In this document: one piece after another, positions 54,333 through 62,072 of the stretch
Layout: each line of letters starts with the position of its first letter
Numbering within the stretch: position 1 is the stretch's first letter
Assembly: GCF_030160275.1 (NCBI RefSeq)
Contig: NZ_BSOA01000012.1
Coordinates: 124,001-188,000 of the forward strand
Origin: Dyella flagellata
GTDB lineage: Bacteria > Pseudomonadota > Gammaproteobacteria > Xanthomonadales > Rhodanobacteraceae
Length of the DNA: 64,000 nt
Reading direction: 5' to 3'
The notes under the pieces: model-generated
Told to the model about the DNA's origin: nothing
Database searches by the model: none
Seen by the model: the letters and a program-made list of their open reading frames with translations, nothing else
Position numbers and translations under genes: made by a program

Positions 54333-54599
54333 ATGTACGATCAGGAAGTCCAGCTCGCACGCGAAGCCTTATGGCTGGTGCTGGCCTTGTCGGCGCCGCC
54401 CATCCTCGCCGCGGCCATCGCCGGCCTGATTGTCGCGTTCCTGCAGGCCGCCACGCAGATCCAGGAGCAGACCTTGCCGTACGCGGTGAAATTCGTAGTG
54501 GTGGTGCTGGCCTTGCTGGCAACCGCGGCGATGCTCGGCGGCACCTTGTTCAAGTTCGCCGACCGGCTGTTCACCGATTTTCCCGGCATGCTGAGCTGA
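54333..54599 (+). CDS. sctS: T3SS export apparatus protein SctS (FliQ family)
   Basis: An 88-residue protein of two membrane helices (about 15-45 and 55-75). The stretch GLIVAFLQAATQIQEQTLPY is diagnostic of FliQ/HrcS. It lies 9 nt after sctR and 10 nt before sctT. Confidence 0.96.
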   Translation: MYDQEVQLAREALWLVLALSAPPILAAAIAGLIVAFLQAATQIQEQTLPYAVKFVVVVLALLATAAMLGGTLFKFADRLFTDFPGMLS

Positions 54600-54609
54600 C
54601 CACCCACCG

Positions 54610-55401
54610 ATGGCTCCTTTTTCGGTTGACGATCTCGGCAATCAGCTCGACGGCATCGCACTGACTTTGCCGCGCATCGTCGCGGCGTTCCTGGTGCTGC
54701 CGTTGATGACCTCCGAGACGATGCCTGCCCTGGTGCGCAACAGCTTCTACGTGAGCCTGGCGATCCTGGTCTATCCGCTCGCGGCAGCCGCCCATCCAAG
54801 CACGACGATCATGCAAGGGGCCACCTGGGTAATGGTGCTCGGCAAGGAAGTGTTCGTAGGTCTGCTGATCGGTTTCTGCTTCGGCACCGTCTTCTGGGCC
54901 TTGGGTGCCGCCGGCAGCGTGATCGACACCAAGGCCGGTACGTCGATGTCGATGGAGATGGACCCACTTGCCGGCCAGCAGAGCACGATCACCGGCGTCT
55001 TCCTGATGCAGGTGGCGACCTGGCTGTTCATGGTCAGCGGCGCCTTCATGGTGTTTCTGGACCTGCTGATGTCGAGCTATGCGATCTGGCCGGTAGCCAG
55101 CCTGCTGCCACCCTTGCGTCCGGGCGGGATGGAATTCTTCGTCGGGCAGTTCAACTATCTGATGACGGCAGTGCTGGTGTTCTCCGCACCGATGCTGGTG
55201 GTGATGTCCCTGGTCGATATCGCCATGGGCCTGGTCAACCGCTATGCGCAGCAGCTCAATGTCTTTTCCTTGGCGATGCCGATCAAGTCGTGGCTGTCGA
55301 CCTGGGTACTGCTGCTGGCGCTGGGGGCCATGATCGAGGTGGTGATGCGCAAGCTGTACGAGAACCGGGACTTGCTGGTGGCGCTCAAGCGTATTTTGTA
55401 G
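54610..55401 (+). CDS. sctT: T3SS export apparatus protein SctT (FliR family)
   Basis: A 263-residue protein with about six membrane helices. Family features are GKEVFVGLLIGFCFGTVFWA, GSVIDTKAGTSMSMEMDPLA and VFSLAMPIKSWLSTWVLLL. It ends the plus-strand block; a pair of large palindromes follows 14 nt later and may serve as a transcription end between it and convergent sctU. Confidence 0.95.
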   Translation: MAPFSVDDLGNQLDGIALTLPRIVAAFLVLPLMTSETMPALVRNSFYVSLAILVYPLAAAAHPSTTIMQGATWVMVLGKEVFVGLLIGFCFGTVFWALGAAGSVIDTKAGTSMSMEMDPLAGQQSTITGVFLMQVATWLFMVSGAFMVFLDLLMSSYAIWPVASLLPPLRPGGMEFFVGQFNYLMTAVLVFSAPMLVVMSLVDIAMGLVNRYAQQLNVFSLAMPIKSWLSTWVLLLALGAMIEVVMRKLYENRDLLVALKRIL

Positions 55402-55415
55402 GCGCGCGCGATATG

Positions 55416-55678
55416 TAGCTCCCTCCCCTGCTTGGCAGGGGAGGGTTGGGGTGGGGTTGCACGCGCTTGCCGCATTGTTGAAGTTCATCGCGAGCTTGCT
55501 TCACCCCACCCCAGCCCTCCCCTACTACACGTAGGGGAGGGAGCAAGTAGTAGCTCCCTCCCCTGCTTGGCAGGGGAGGGTTGGGGTGGGGTTGCACGAG
55601 CTTGCCGCATTGTTGAAGTTCGCCGCGAGGTTGCTTCACCCCACCCCAACCCTCCCCTACACGTACGGGAGGGAGCAG
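55416..55678. repeat. Two tandem ~135-bp palindromic repeats between sctT and sctU
   Basis: Two near-identical units (starts at 55416 and 55551, period 135) each begin with a CTCCCTCCCCTG hairpin and end with the inverted form. The central part of each unit carries CGCATTGTTGAAGTT. Each unit can fold as one long imperfect hairpin. It fills the 301-bp gap between convergent genes. Translated ORFs across it are artefacts of the repeat. Confidence 0.88.
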
Positions 55679-55702
55679 ATATTCGCGAATTGAAACTTGT
55701 CG

Positions 55703-56776
55703 TTACTTGCCGTCGCGCGACTCGCGAATCGACTCTGCCCAACGCAGCAACTCCGCCACCGCCTCGAAGAAATCGCCAGGCAGATAGTCGTCCACTTCCA
55801 CCTTCTCATAGAGACCGCGCGCCAGGCTCACGTTGCGCATGATCGGCACACCGGCCTCTTCCGCCGCCTGGCGGATCAGCGCCGCTTCGTGATCCTCCCC
55901 TTTCGCGACGATCACCGGCAGATCGTCTTCGCCTTGTTCGTAGCGGATCGCAATCGCCAGATGGGTGGGATTGGTGACCACCACGCTGGCCTTGCGTACC
56001 GCCGCGAGGGTGTTTTGCTGCGACCATTCCTGATGCAGCTGGCGGCGGCGGGACTTGATCATCGGATCGCCTTCGTTCTCCTTCAACTCTTGCTTGATTT
56101 CGCGCCGGCTCATCTTCATCTTTTTGGTGAAGGCATAACGCTGGTAGAACACGTCCAGCGCAGAGACAAAAAAGAACACGAAGATCACGCCGGTAGCAAA
56201 GCGTTTCACGGCGACCCACAGCGCCTCGCCCGTCGCCTGCGGCGGCACATAAGGCAGATTCACGAATTGGCCGATCAGGGCGAACAACACCCACGCGAAC
56301 AAGCCGATCAGCAAGCTGCTCTTGACGATCGCCTTGATCACCTCCACCAGGTTCTCCTGCGAGAACAGGCGCTTGATGCCTTCGGCGGGATTCATCCGGC
56401 TGGCATCGGGCTTGATCTTCTTGGGCGCGAAGACCGGACCGACCTGCAGGAATTCGACCATCACGGCGACCACTGCCGCGCAGAGCAAAAGCGGCACCGT
56501 CAACCACAAGAAGGCGACGCACGCAGCCCAACCGACGTTGTGCAAGGCCTGGTCGAACGGTTGATGCACGCCTTGTACGACCGTATCGAACAAACCGCTC
56601 AAGCGCGCGCGGATCAGCGGCATGCCCATCATCAACAGCAACAGCCAGGCCACTACCAGCACCGTGCTGGTCAGCTCACGGCTCTTGGGAACATCGCCGT
56701 CCTTGCGCGCATCGCGCAGCCGTTTGGCGGTCGGTTTTTCGGTGCGATCGCCACTATCCTGGTTCTGCCCCGCCAT
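55703..56776 (-). CDS. sctU: T3SS export switch protein SctU (FlhB family)
   Basis: A 357-residue protein with four membrane helices and a cytosolic domain. It opens with DRTEKPTAKRLRDARKDGDV and has the autocleavage motif NPTH (about residue 268) in VVVTNPTHLAIAIRYE. Cleavage at N/P lets the system switch from early to late substrates with SctP. Unlike in most Hrp2 clusters the gene stands alone on the opposite strand to sctR-S-T. Confidence 0.96.
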   Translation of the reverse strand: MAGQNQDSGDRTEKPTAKRLRDARKDGDVPKSRELTSTVLVVAWLLLLMMGMPLIRARLSGLFDTVVQGVHQPFDQALHNVGWAACVAFLWLTVPLLLCAAVVAVMVEFLQVGPVFAPKKIKPDASRMNPAEGIKRLFSQENLVEVIKAIVKSSLLIGLFAWVLFALIGQFVNLPYVPPQATGEALWVAVKRFATGVIFVFFFVSALDVFYQRYAFTKKMKMSRREIKQELKENEGDPMIKSRRRQLHQEWSQQNTLAAVRKASVVVTNPTHLAIAIRYEQGEDDLPVIVAKGEDHEAALIRQAAEEAGVPIMRNVSLARGLYEKVEVDDYLPGDFFEAVAELLRWAESIRESRDGK

Positions 56777-56840
56777 GCCTCACCTGATTGCGCGGTTCAA
56801 GCCCAACGTTGCGCAGTGTGCGCCGGTCCGAGGATAGCCA

Positions 56841-56865
56841 CCACCTAGGGATTCCCCCAGCTGGC
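56841..56865. promoter_or_regulatory. CCTAGGG-N3-CCCCCAG motif in the sctU divergent promoter region
   Basis: ACCTAGGGATTCCCCCAGCT lies between sctU (start about 70-90 nt left) and the divergent small gene (start about 55-80 nt right). It resembles, over about 25 bases, the complement of the site at 58806-58835, and its left half equals that of the palindrome upstream of sctV. Confidence 0.42.
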
Positions 56866-56920
56866 GTGATGCGGTATCGGACCTAGACTCGCTACAGACA
56901 TCGCATCGTATCCAGACGCC

Positions 56921-57166
56921 ATGAACCCTACCGAGCTTCCATCACGTCTGCTGCCGCTGGCCGGCGCGGACGCGGTCCAGGCACCGGCCGGCCTGAGCGT
57001 TTCCGCGCAGCTGCGCACGGCCACCGGCAATCAGTTGCTAGGACTGGATGTATGGGCCGGCACCAGCGCCGCCGAGCGTTTGCTGAATGCGCGCACCGAC
57101 CTTTACGCTCCCTCCGCCACCCAGCTCGATCAACTGGTCAACCATATCCTGGCGCCACTCGGCTGA
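56921..57166 (+). CDS. Small unknown protein divergent from sctU
   Basis: An 81-residue protein, Leu/Ala/Thr-rich, no Cys, no membrane helix, ending in a helix (ATQLDQLVNHILAPLG). It could be a T3SS-exported small protein or chaperone. No family was recognised. It is followed after 21 nt by the 225-residue gene on the same strand, and a CCTAGGG-type motif lies upstream. Confidence 0.55.
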   Translation: MNPTELPSRLLPLAGADAVQAPAGLSVSAQLRTATGNQLLGLDVWAGTSAAERLLNARTDLYAPSATQLDQLVNHILAPLG

Positions 57167-57187
57167 AACGGGCCGTAGACCGCGCGC

Positions 57188-57865
57188 ATGCCCGCCGATC
57201 TGCAAACCTTGGCCGAACCGCTGCTGGAAACGACGCGGCGCTTGGTGGGCGCGCTGCAGCAAGAGTCATCGATGGAGCTGCGCCTTACGCTGGCCAAGCG
57301 CATCGTGCGCCAGTTGGGCGATGAGGCCTACCCTCTGTTTTTGAAGATGCTGCTGATCATTGCCGAGAGCGAAGACGCGGCCGCCAAGCAATGCGTCGCC
57401 GACCTGCTGGCTGCCGCGGCACAGCGCATGGACCTTCCGGCCGGCCAGCTGAGCGCATGGGGCGGTTCCTGCCGCAGCGCTGCCGAGGATGCAAACTGCT
57501 ACAGCCAGGGTTCGATGAATCGCCGCCGCCTGCTTGGTCCGATCGAATACCTCACCGTGTGGTATTGCCAACAGACCCAGCGCCCGATGCTGGAGCTGGC
57601 ACTCTACGCCGATGCGATGCGCAAACTGCTGGCCTTGTTCGAACTCAATCCGCAGTTGCGCATGGTCTACGCCAGCAAGCTGGGCGCCGATGTCGGAACC
57701 GAGCTTGAGGGCACCTATACCCGAGACACGCGCGACATCCTTGGCCGCCTCGCGCAACGCTGGCAGCAAGCCGACAGTACCCCAGAAGATGTCGTGCAGG
57801 CCGCCATTCGCGGCACCGCGCCGGTCGCGCCCATGCCAGCGGGCTGGATCGTGCATCAACTCTGA
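57188..57865 (+). CDS. Unknown helical protein linked to the T3SS
   Basis: A 225-residue, mostly helical, soluble protein with conserved-looking stretches LGPIEYLTVWYCQQTQRPM and ADAMRKLLALFELNPQL. It has three Cys and an N-terminal HEAT/TPR-like segment (LRLTLAKRIVRQLGDEAYPL). No family was recognised. Its position at the right edge of the T3SS, downstream of the 81-residue gene, suggests an accessory or chaperone role. This is inference. Confidence 0.6.
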   Translation: MPADLQTLAEPLLETTRRLVGALQQESSMELRLTLAKRIVRQLGDEAYPLFLKMLLIIAESEDAAAKQCVADLLAAAAQRMDLPAGQLSAWGGSCRSAAEDANCYSQGSMNRRRLLGPIEYLTVWYCQQTQRPMLELALYADAMRKLLALFELNPQLRMVYASKLGADVGTELEGTYTRDTRDILGRLAQRWQQADSTPEDVVQAAIRGTAPVAPMPAGWIVHQL

Positions 57866-57872
57866 ACCAACC

Positions 57873-57942
57873 TGTAGGCTGGGATGATAATCCCAGCACC
57901 CATGCGGCATCCCGGAGCTGGGATTGCCATCCCAGCCTACGC
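57873..57942. repeat. Paired GTAG-headed palindromic repeat, copy 5
   Basis: Two inverted GTAGGCTGGGAT units lie 8 nt after the stop of the 225-residue gene. With copy 4 at 36.6 kb this copy brackets the T3SS region. Confidence 0.85.
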
Positions 57943-57999
57943 ATCGCCAGACGCACTTAATGTGCGGTAACGGACACGATCAGAGCATCCTTAACGCCT

Positions 58000-58653
58000 T
58001 CAATGCGCAACAATAGCGCTGCGCTCCCGCCACGTTTCCGCATCCAGCTCATAACAATGGGCGATTTGACGGCGATGCTCGCACAATCCTCGATCACGAA
58101 AACCGAAGTGCTCCATGATCCGCCGTACTCGCTGTTGATCCGGGTGGCAATAGCCGAATAAACGCGGCAACCCCACCACCTCGAACGCTTGCCGACATAA
58201 CAGCTGCGTTCCTTCGATCGCATACCAGCGACCCCAGGCTTCCGGTTTCAGCCGCACATGAATTTCCACATCGGCTGATCCTTCGATAGGCAGCAGGGAA
58301 AACAGGCCAACGAACGCGCCATCCAGCGTCTCCGCCAGCCAGGCTCCAAGCCCCTGCGACGTGGCGTAAAGCCGATGGACACAAGCTACGACCGCGGCAA
58401 CATCGATGAAACGCGTAGGACTGTCCAACAGCAAGGGATGCATTTTGGTTTGCGCGAAGAGGCTACTCAGCCGGGGGATATCTTCATAGCCGAGTTCGCA
58501 TAGCCGCATCCTTCGCGACTGCGGCAACGCGAGGCGCGTGGACTTACCGGCTGCGGCGCTTGACGCTACATGGCTGTGTGTCTCACTGACGGCGGATGAT
58601 CGAGGAGGGTCGAGCATCCCCAAAGGAGGTTCTGCTTGGGATGGTTCCGACAT
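58000..58653 (-). CDS. GNAT-family N-acetyltransferase (RimJ/RimL-like)
   Basis: A 217-residue protein. Residues about 50-215 follow the RimJ/RimL pattern (MRLCELGYEDIPRLSSLF; LSLLPIEGSADVEIHVRLK; a C-terminal RRIMEHFGFRDRGL). The canonical Q/R-x-x-G-x-A acetyl-CoA loop is not obvious, replaced by WGRWYAIEGTQLLC. The N-terminal 45 residues are variable, so a later start (MRLCELG) is possible. The substrate is unknown. Confidence 0.75.
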   Translation of the reverse strand: MSEPSQAEPPLGMLDPPRSSAVSETHSHVASSAAAGKSTRLALPQSRRMRLCELGYEDIPRLSSLFAQTKMHPLLLDSPTRFIDVAAVVACVHRLYATSQGLGAWLAETLDGAFVGLFSLLPIEGSADVEIHVRLKPEAWGRWYAIEGTQLLCRQAFEVVGLPRLFGYCHPDQQRVRRIMEHFGFRDRGLCEHRRQIAHCYELDAETWRERSAIVAH

Positions 58654-58805
58654 GATGGCCCTTGCTCCCCCAGCGTAGCGGAATGGCAAATGGATGCGCT
58701 CAGACGAGTATGAGCATGCAGCCTGCTGCTGCCGCTATCGCATCGCGGAAAAGTTTTTGTCCCCTGCCCCTTGGTACGCATTACTACTCCTGCGGAGGGG
58801 TTTGG

Positions 58806-58835
58806 CTAGCTGGGGGTTTCCCTAGGGGCGGTGGT
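58806..58835. promoter_or_regulatory. CCTAGGG-N3-CCCCCAG motif upstream of the GNAT gene
   Basis: On the minus strand this site reads CCCCTAGGGAAACCCCCAGC, very close to the sctU-side site. It lies about 150-180 nt before the GNAT start. The 198-bp gap here holds no gene. Confidence 0.4.
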
Positions 58836-58863
58836 GTGTAGGTTGAGGTGTTCCCCAACTTCC

Positions 58864-58883
58864 CCGCTTTGGAAGGAAGCGGA
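58864..58883 (+). repeat. Cassette-type palindrome, copy a
   Basis: CCGCTTTGGAAGGAAGCGG is followed by ACGTTTCAA. It lies 4 nt beyond the stop of the lipoprotein gene. This is one of at least seven co-oriented copies in 58.8-62.7 kb. Confidence 0.65.
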
Positions 58884-58887
58884 CGTT

Positions 58888-59253
58888 TCAATGAGGTGCG
58901 ACCCTCACGGCTCTCACGTCGGCCTTGTCCACTTTGTAGACTGCTCCCTCGTCAATTACTGGTCGTCCGTGAAAAGGCTTGAGCCCAAAGTAGAAGGTGT
59001 AGGAGTCGCGACTCTCTTTAACGACAAACGTATAGTTATTTGGGGAGGCGGCAAATCGCTGAAAGTCGTTCTCAGGGTGCTGCGCTTGCAAGTCCTTAGC
59101 AAACTGCGCGAGGGCTGCGCAAGCTGCATGAAGCTCTTGCACGGGTCGTGCGCCAAGAGGTGCAGGGGCATCGGCCCCCTTACAAGATGCAAGGCAAACG
59201 CCGATGACCATCGGTAACAGCCAGGCAGCTGGTGCTATTCGGATCTCAACCAC
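58888..59253 (-). CDS. Small putative lipoprotein
   Basis: A 121-residue protein with a signal sequence and lipobox LASC (Cys about 24), then a helical segment (ACAALAQFAKDLQAQHPEND) and a small beta domain (YTFYFGLKPFHGRPVIDEGA). It belongs to no family I recognise. The start is GTG with GGAGAG upstream. First member of the run of small co-oriented genes. Confidence 0.6.
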   Translation of the reverse strand: MVEIRIAPAAWLLPMVIGVCLASCKGADAPAPLGARPVQELHAACAALAQFAKDLQAQHPENDFQRFAASPNNYTFVVKESRDSYTFYFGLKPFHGRPVIDEGAVYKVDKADVRAVRVAPH

Positions 59254-59275
59254 TCCATCTCTCCGATCGTGACTA

Positions 59276-59295
59276 GTCCGCCTTGGGTGGCGGAC
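59276..59295 (+). repeat. Cassette-type palindrome, divergent copy
   Basis: GTCCGCCTTGGGTGGCGGAC is a near-perfect palindrome in the same place and orientation relative to the next gene as the others, but with a diverged core. Confidence 0.5.
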
Positions 59296-59360
59296 ACTCA
59301 GTGCCCACCTTACCAGCGCTGCGAACTATCGCCGGCTTGAAAGAACAGCTAGCTCCGTAG

Positions 59361-59780
59361 TCATTTGGCTTGCCTCAAGTCGAAGTACCCCAGCGGAGTG
59401 GTTCCTCCAAGTCCTAGACGGAAGTAGTCGCCCCTCACCGAGACTCCTCCAAGTGCGCCTTGGAGCCAAAGGTATGCATCGCATACCTCGTTTCGACCAA
59501 TCGTCAGTTTCCCGCCCTCAATTTGATAGGAGAGTGGATCTGCCGCTGGGAAGAAATTCTTGTCTTTCGTCATCGCGGAAATGACTTTCAGGACTTTCCA
59601 CTCGCCACCCATGCAAGATGCTGCTTTCTCGTTCGTGAACTCCACCTTGAGAGTGGCAACGATATGGTGTTCGGGATTCTCGACGGACAGCGCCCACTGG
59701 CCGGAAAAGTCGGCGCTGCACGCTGCACTAGAAGCCAAGAGAATGGCCAGAATGAAAATTGATCGATGAAGTGATTTCAT
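59361..59780 (-). CDS. Small exported protein of unknown function
   Basis: A 139-residue protein with a signal peptide (MKSLHRSIFILAILLASSAA) followed by a beta-rich domain (FSGQWALSVENPEHHIVATL) resembling lipocalin-like or DUF-type exported domains. It has two later Cys that may pair. The ATG at 59780 has GGAG 9 nt upstream; the ATG at 59795 is less likely. Confidence 0.6.
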   Translation of the reverse strand: MKSLHRSIFILAILLASSAACSADFSGQWALSVENPEHHIVATLKVEFTNEKAASCMGGEWKVLKVISAMTKDKNFFPAADPLSYQIEGGKLTIGRNEVCDAYLWLQGALGGVSVRGDYFRLGLGGTTPLGYFDLRQAK

Positions 59781-59894
59781 CAGGAAGCTCTCCATTTTCA
59801 GTCAAGATCAGTTGCGATCCACGGTATGGGCAATACATACGGGCTCCATCCTCAGTCCAAATCTCACCTGGCAGGCAAGGGTCAGTGGCAGACT

Positions 59895-60401
59895 TTAGCC
59901 CGAAGCTATTCCACTCCGCCTGGCGGCCCATTCGCGAACCTTAGTCCAATTCGCTTTCGCGCTTTTAGACGCCTCAATTGAACGCAGCACGCTCGGGTGT
60001 TCAGAAGCGCCCAACCGCATCAGCGCCAGACCAGCCTCGTAGGGTAGCTCTAGCTCAAATCGCGCAGCAGCAGGCGGATCCAAACTGATCGCAAGTGCCT
60101 CCACTGTCGTCTCGCCTGCCTGCCCTAAGGCGGTAGCCGCTACCGCCTTGCCGGCGTGAAGCTCTTTCACTAGAAGGCCTTCCAATGGCCTGGCTTCGGG
60201 ACCTAGCCGGCTAGCGACCTCCAAAGCGCAATGAAGGGGCAAGCCAAGATTGCGGTAGGCGACGCCATTGGCGTTCTTGGCGGTTCCGTCCAGGAGGTCC
60301 CGGAGCAGCGGGATCGCTTCGCTCTTCATGCCAAGAAGTGATTGCTCGCCGTCCAGCATCGTAGACGGGCTTAGCAACTTCTCAAAGACTTCAATGGTCA
60401 C
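59895..60401 (-). CDS. Unknown soluble protein, HEAT-like
   Basis: A 168-residue protein built of short helices with HEAT-like spacing (LHCALEVASRLGPEARPLEG; GKAVAATALGQAGETTVEAL; YEAGLALMRLGASEHPSVL). Such small proteins occur as immunity proteins, but no toxin is next to it. The start is GTG with GGGGG seven bases upstream. Confidence 0.55.
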   Translation of the reverse strand: MTIEVFEKLLSPSTMLDGEQSLLGMKSEAIPLLRDLLDGTAKNANGVAYRNLGLPLHCALEVASRLGPEARPLEGLLVKELHAGKAVAATALGQAGETTVEALAISLDPPAAARFELELPYEAGLALMRLGASEHPSVLRSIEASKSAKANWTKVREWAARRSGIASG

Positions 60402-60437
60402 CTTGCAACCCCCTCGTCGACCGTCACAGCTAGTGAA

Positions 60438-60740
60438 TCAAAGTATTCGCTTCGGGTCGGAAGCGGATGTTTCAAACTCGAGCACGTCTCGCCGGATTTC
60501 GGTCAGCCAACGGCGGGCTTCATCCTGCGTTCTAAACTCGTTGCCGCTAAGACGGTTGATCTCTACGACCGGAATTGCCGGGTAGCTCATGATGCATTCC
60601 GCCAGTTCCTTTTTAAACAACTCGACGTCGAACTTAGCATCGCCACTAGCAATGAGCACCCTCAATTCCTTCACTTCGTACCATTCGACATGGCAAAAGT
60701 CTCGAAGGATGCGAGTCATCAGGGAAGGAACCAACTTCAT
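60438..60740 (-). CDS. Unknown small protein ending in the palindromic repeat
   Basis: A 100-residue protein with an alpha/beta pattern and a strong GAGG site. The last residues (SASDPKRIL) are encoded by the palindrome copy at 60447-60468, so the repeat invaded or forms the 3' end. Short proteins with such ends are common where this repeat type occurs. Function unknown. Confidence 0.5.
   Translation of the reverse strand: MKLVPSLMTRILRDFCHVEWYEVKELRVLIASGDAKFDVELFKKELAECIMSYPAIPVVEINRLSGNEFRTQDEARRWLTEIRRDVLEFETSASDPKRIL
60447..60468 (+). repeat. Cassette-type palindrome, copy b
   Basis: TTCGCTTCGGGTCGGAAGCGGA is followed by TGTTTCAAACTCG. It overlaps the 3' end of the 100-residue gene. 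Confidence 0.75.
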
Positions 60741-60770
60741 GATCCAAGCCTCTTCTCAGTTGCGCAGTGT

Positions 60771-60792
60771 CAGCTTCGGGTCGGAAGCGGAC
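60771..60792 (+). repeat. Cassette-type palindrome, copy c
   Basis: CAGCTTCGGGTCGGAAGCGGAC, the same core as copy b, lies about 75 nt beyond the stop of the 254-residue exported protein gene. Confidence 0.75.
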
Positions 60793-60865
60793 GCTTTGCG
60801 CCCAAGCGACCTTAACCACAAGGAGCATAGGCGATCACCAACGACGCATGCACGCAAGACATCTT

Positions 60866-61630
60866 TCATTCGCTTATTTGCGTAGCACCTGAAATCGGCA
60901 CAAGCACAACCCAATCCGCGTGCTTTTTTGATCTTGCCAAGATGGATTGAACGCGAAAAGCTCCATAGCCCGGCAAATTCAAGAGATCCATCTCCCTAAG
61001 GCTCCCCGAGGTACTTTCGGATTCGCGACACGATCCAGGGTAGCCATTGTAATTTTTGTCTTCGTGCCATTCCAATTTCACTACTGACGTTTGATCGTCC
61101 TTGGTTTCCAGGGACGCGACCGAAACCTCCAAACTGCATGGCCTATTTCCGACGGAAAGGTAAGCGGGCAACACGATACCGTCTTCATCTTCCACAGGAA
61201 GCTTTTGATTCTCATCTCGGACGGATGCACCTGAATCATTTTCAACACAACCACTACCGATCATCCCGGGTCGATAGGGCGCCACTGGCTTTGGCGCAGT
61301 TACAAATATGGAAGAGACATGGTATATCGATCCTCTTATTAAGAACTCGTCACCAATATGCAAGGCGGTAAACCTAGACGCCCAACGCAACCCGGAAGGT
61401 GACTCTTCATTCACTGTGATACTTATGCCTGGCCCTTCCGAGCCTGAACCCGCTGATACTCCGTGAGCTATAACTACTGCGTCGCGTCCCGTCGAGAGTC
61501 TTCCACACTGCCGTACGGTCAAATTCCAACCGATATCCAGATCCGATGCGCTAACGCAAGGAGCGTAGTAGCAGGCTATCAAGCCGAAAATTACTGCGCC
61601 CAAAAAGTTTAAAATACTCGCAAAACGCAT
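60866..61630 (-). CDS. Exported protein of unknown function
   Basis: A 254-residue protein with a signal peptide (about 1-28, with FLGAVIFGLIACYYAPCVSA) and a beta-rich mature part (LTVRQCGRLSTGRDAVVIA) with several Cys. GC content is lower than in the secretion clusters. The ATG at 61630 has GGAG 10 nt upstream; a TTG 5 codons before is possible. No family was recognised. Confidence 0.6.
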   Translation of the reverse strand: MRFASILNFLGAVIFGLIACYYAPCVSASDLDIGWNLTVRQCGRLSTGRDAVVIAHGVSAGSGSEGPGISITVNEESPSGLRWASRFTALHIGDEFLIRGSIYHVSSIFVTAPKPVAPYRPGMIGSGCVENDSGASVRDENQKLPVEDEDGIVLPAYLSVGNRPCSLEVSVASLETKDDQTSVVKLEWHEDKNYNGYPGSCRESESTSGSLREMDLLNLPGYGAFRVQSILARSKKHADWVVLVPISGATQISE

Positions 61631-61685
61631 TCTGATGAACTCCAACGGTACGGGTACAAGATCTTCCTGGTCAGCGACCGGCTGA

Positions 61686-61705
61686 ATCCGCAGTCGAAAG
61701 CGGAC
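61686..61705 (+). repeat. Cassette-type palindrome, copy d (degenerate)
   Basis: ATCCGCAGTCGAAAGCGGAC keeps the CCGC and GCGGA arms with a changed centre. It lies 60 nt beyond the stop of the small membrane protein gene. Confidence 0.55.
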
Positions 61706-61764
61706 TTAGGCCCATCTTCCAATATGCGATGTAGCTCCACCTATAGAACTCATGTTTCGTCTGT

Positions 61765-61965
61765 TCAAGCTTGCTTCCCTTTCGTCACTGCGCGATAAAT
61801 GCCAATGACAAGACATATGAGTCCAAGCGGACTCAAGCTGTAAACTCCCGCCATGATCAGCGGTGGCGTCGAACTAGCAAGTGCTTTTGCAAGTGGCTCT
61901 GTGGTCATCATAAGTACTATGCCTATGAAGATAAGAACTGAAGCCTTTGCCTGACGATTAGTCAT
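61765..61965 (-). CDS. Small two-helix membrane protein
   Basis: A 66-residue protein with two hydrophobic segments (SVLIFIGIVLMMT; LSPLGLICLVIGIYRA) and a basic tail. GGGGA lies 5 nt before the ATG. It could be a membrane-localised accessory or immunity-type protein; no function can be assigned. Confidence 0.55.
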   Translation of the reverse strand: MTNRQAKASVLIFIGIVLMMTTEPLAKALASSTPPLIMAGVYSLSPLGLICLVIGIYRAVTKGKQA

Positions 61966-62003
61966 TAATTTCCCCTTTTGAACACGAATGATTAGATAAT
62001 TTC

Positions 62004-62021
62004 GTTGAGCTATAGCTCAAC
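62004..62021. repeat. Perfect 18-bp palindrome GTTGAGCTATAGCTCAAC
   Basis: A perfect palindrome next to cassette-type copy e. The arms fit the GTTRRRY/RYYYAAC shape of integron recombination core sites, but they are adjacent rather than spaced, so no attC site is claimed. Confidence 0.5.
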
Positions 62022-62022
62022 C

Positions 62023-62047
62023 ATCCGCTTCGGATCGGAAGCGGATA
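62023..62047 (+). repeat. Cassette-type palindrome, copy e
   Basis: ATCCGCTTCGGATCGGAAGC plus GGATA, the most symmetric copy. It lies about 80 nt beyond the stop of the zinc-ribbon membrane protein gene. Confidence 0.75.
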
Positions 62048-62072
62048 TCTGAGCGACTACCCGGCGACTTGT

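Noticed and set aside
55416-55678. Possible CRISPR array
   Set aside because: Only two units of about 135 bp that are themselves palindromic, with no spacers and no cas genes.
55385-55842. Short ORFs with repeated Pro/Ser/Arg-rich peptides
   Set aside because: They are translations of the tandem palindromic repeat, not genes.
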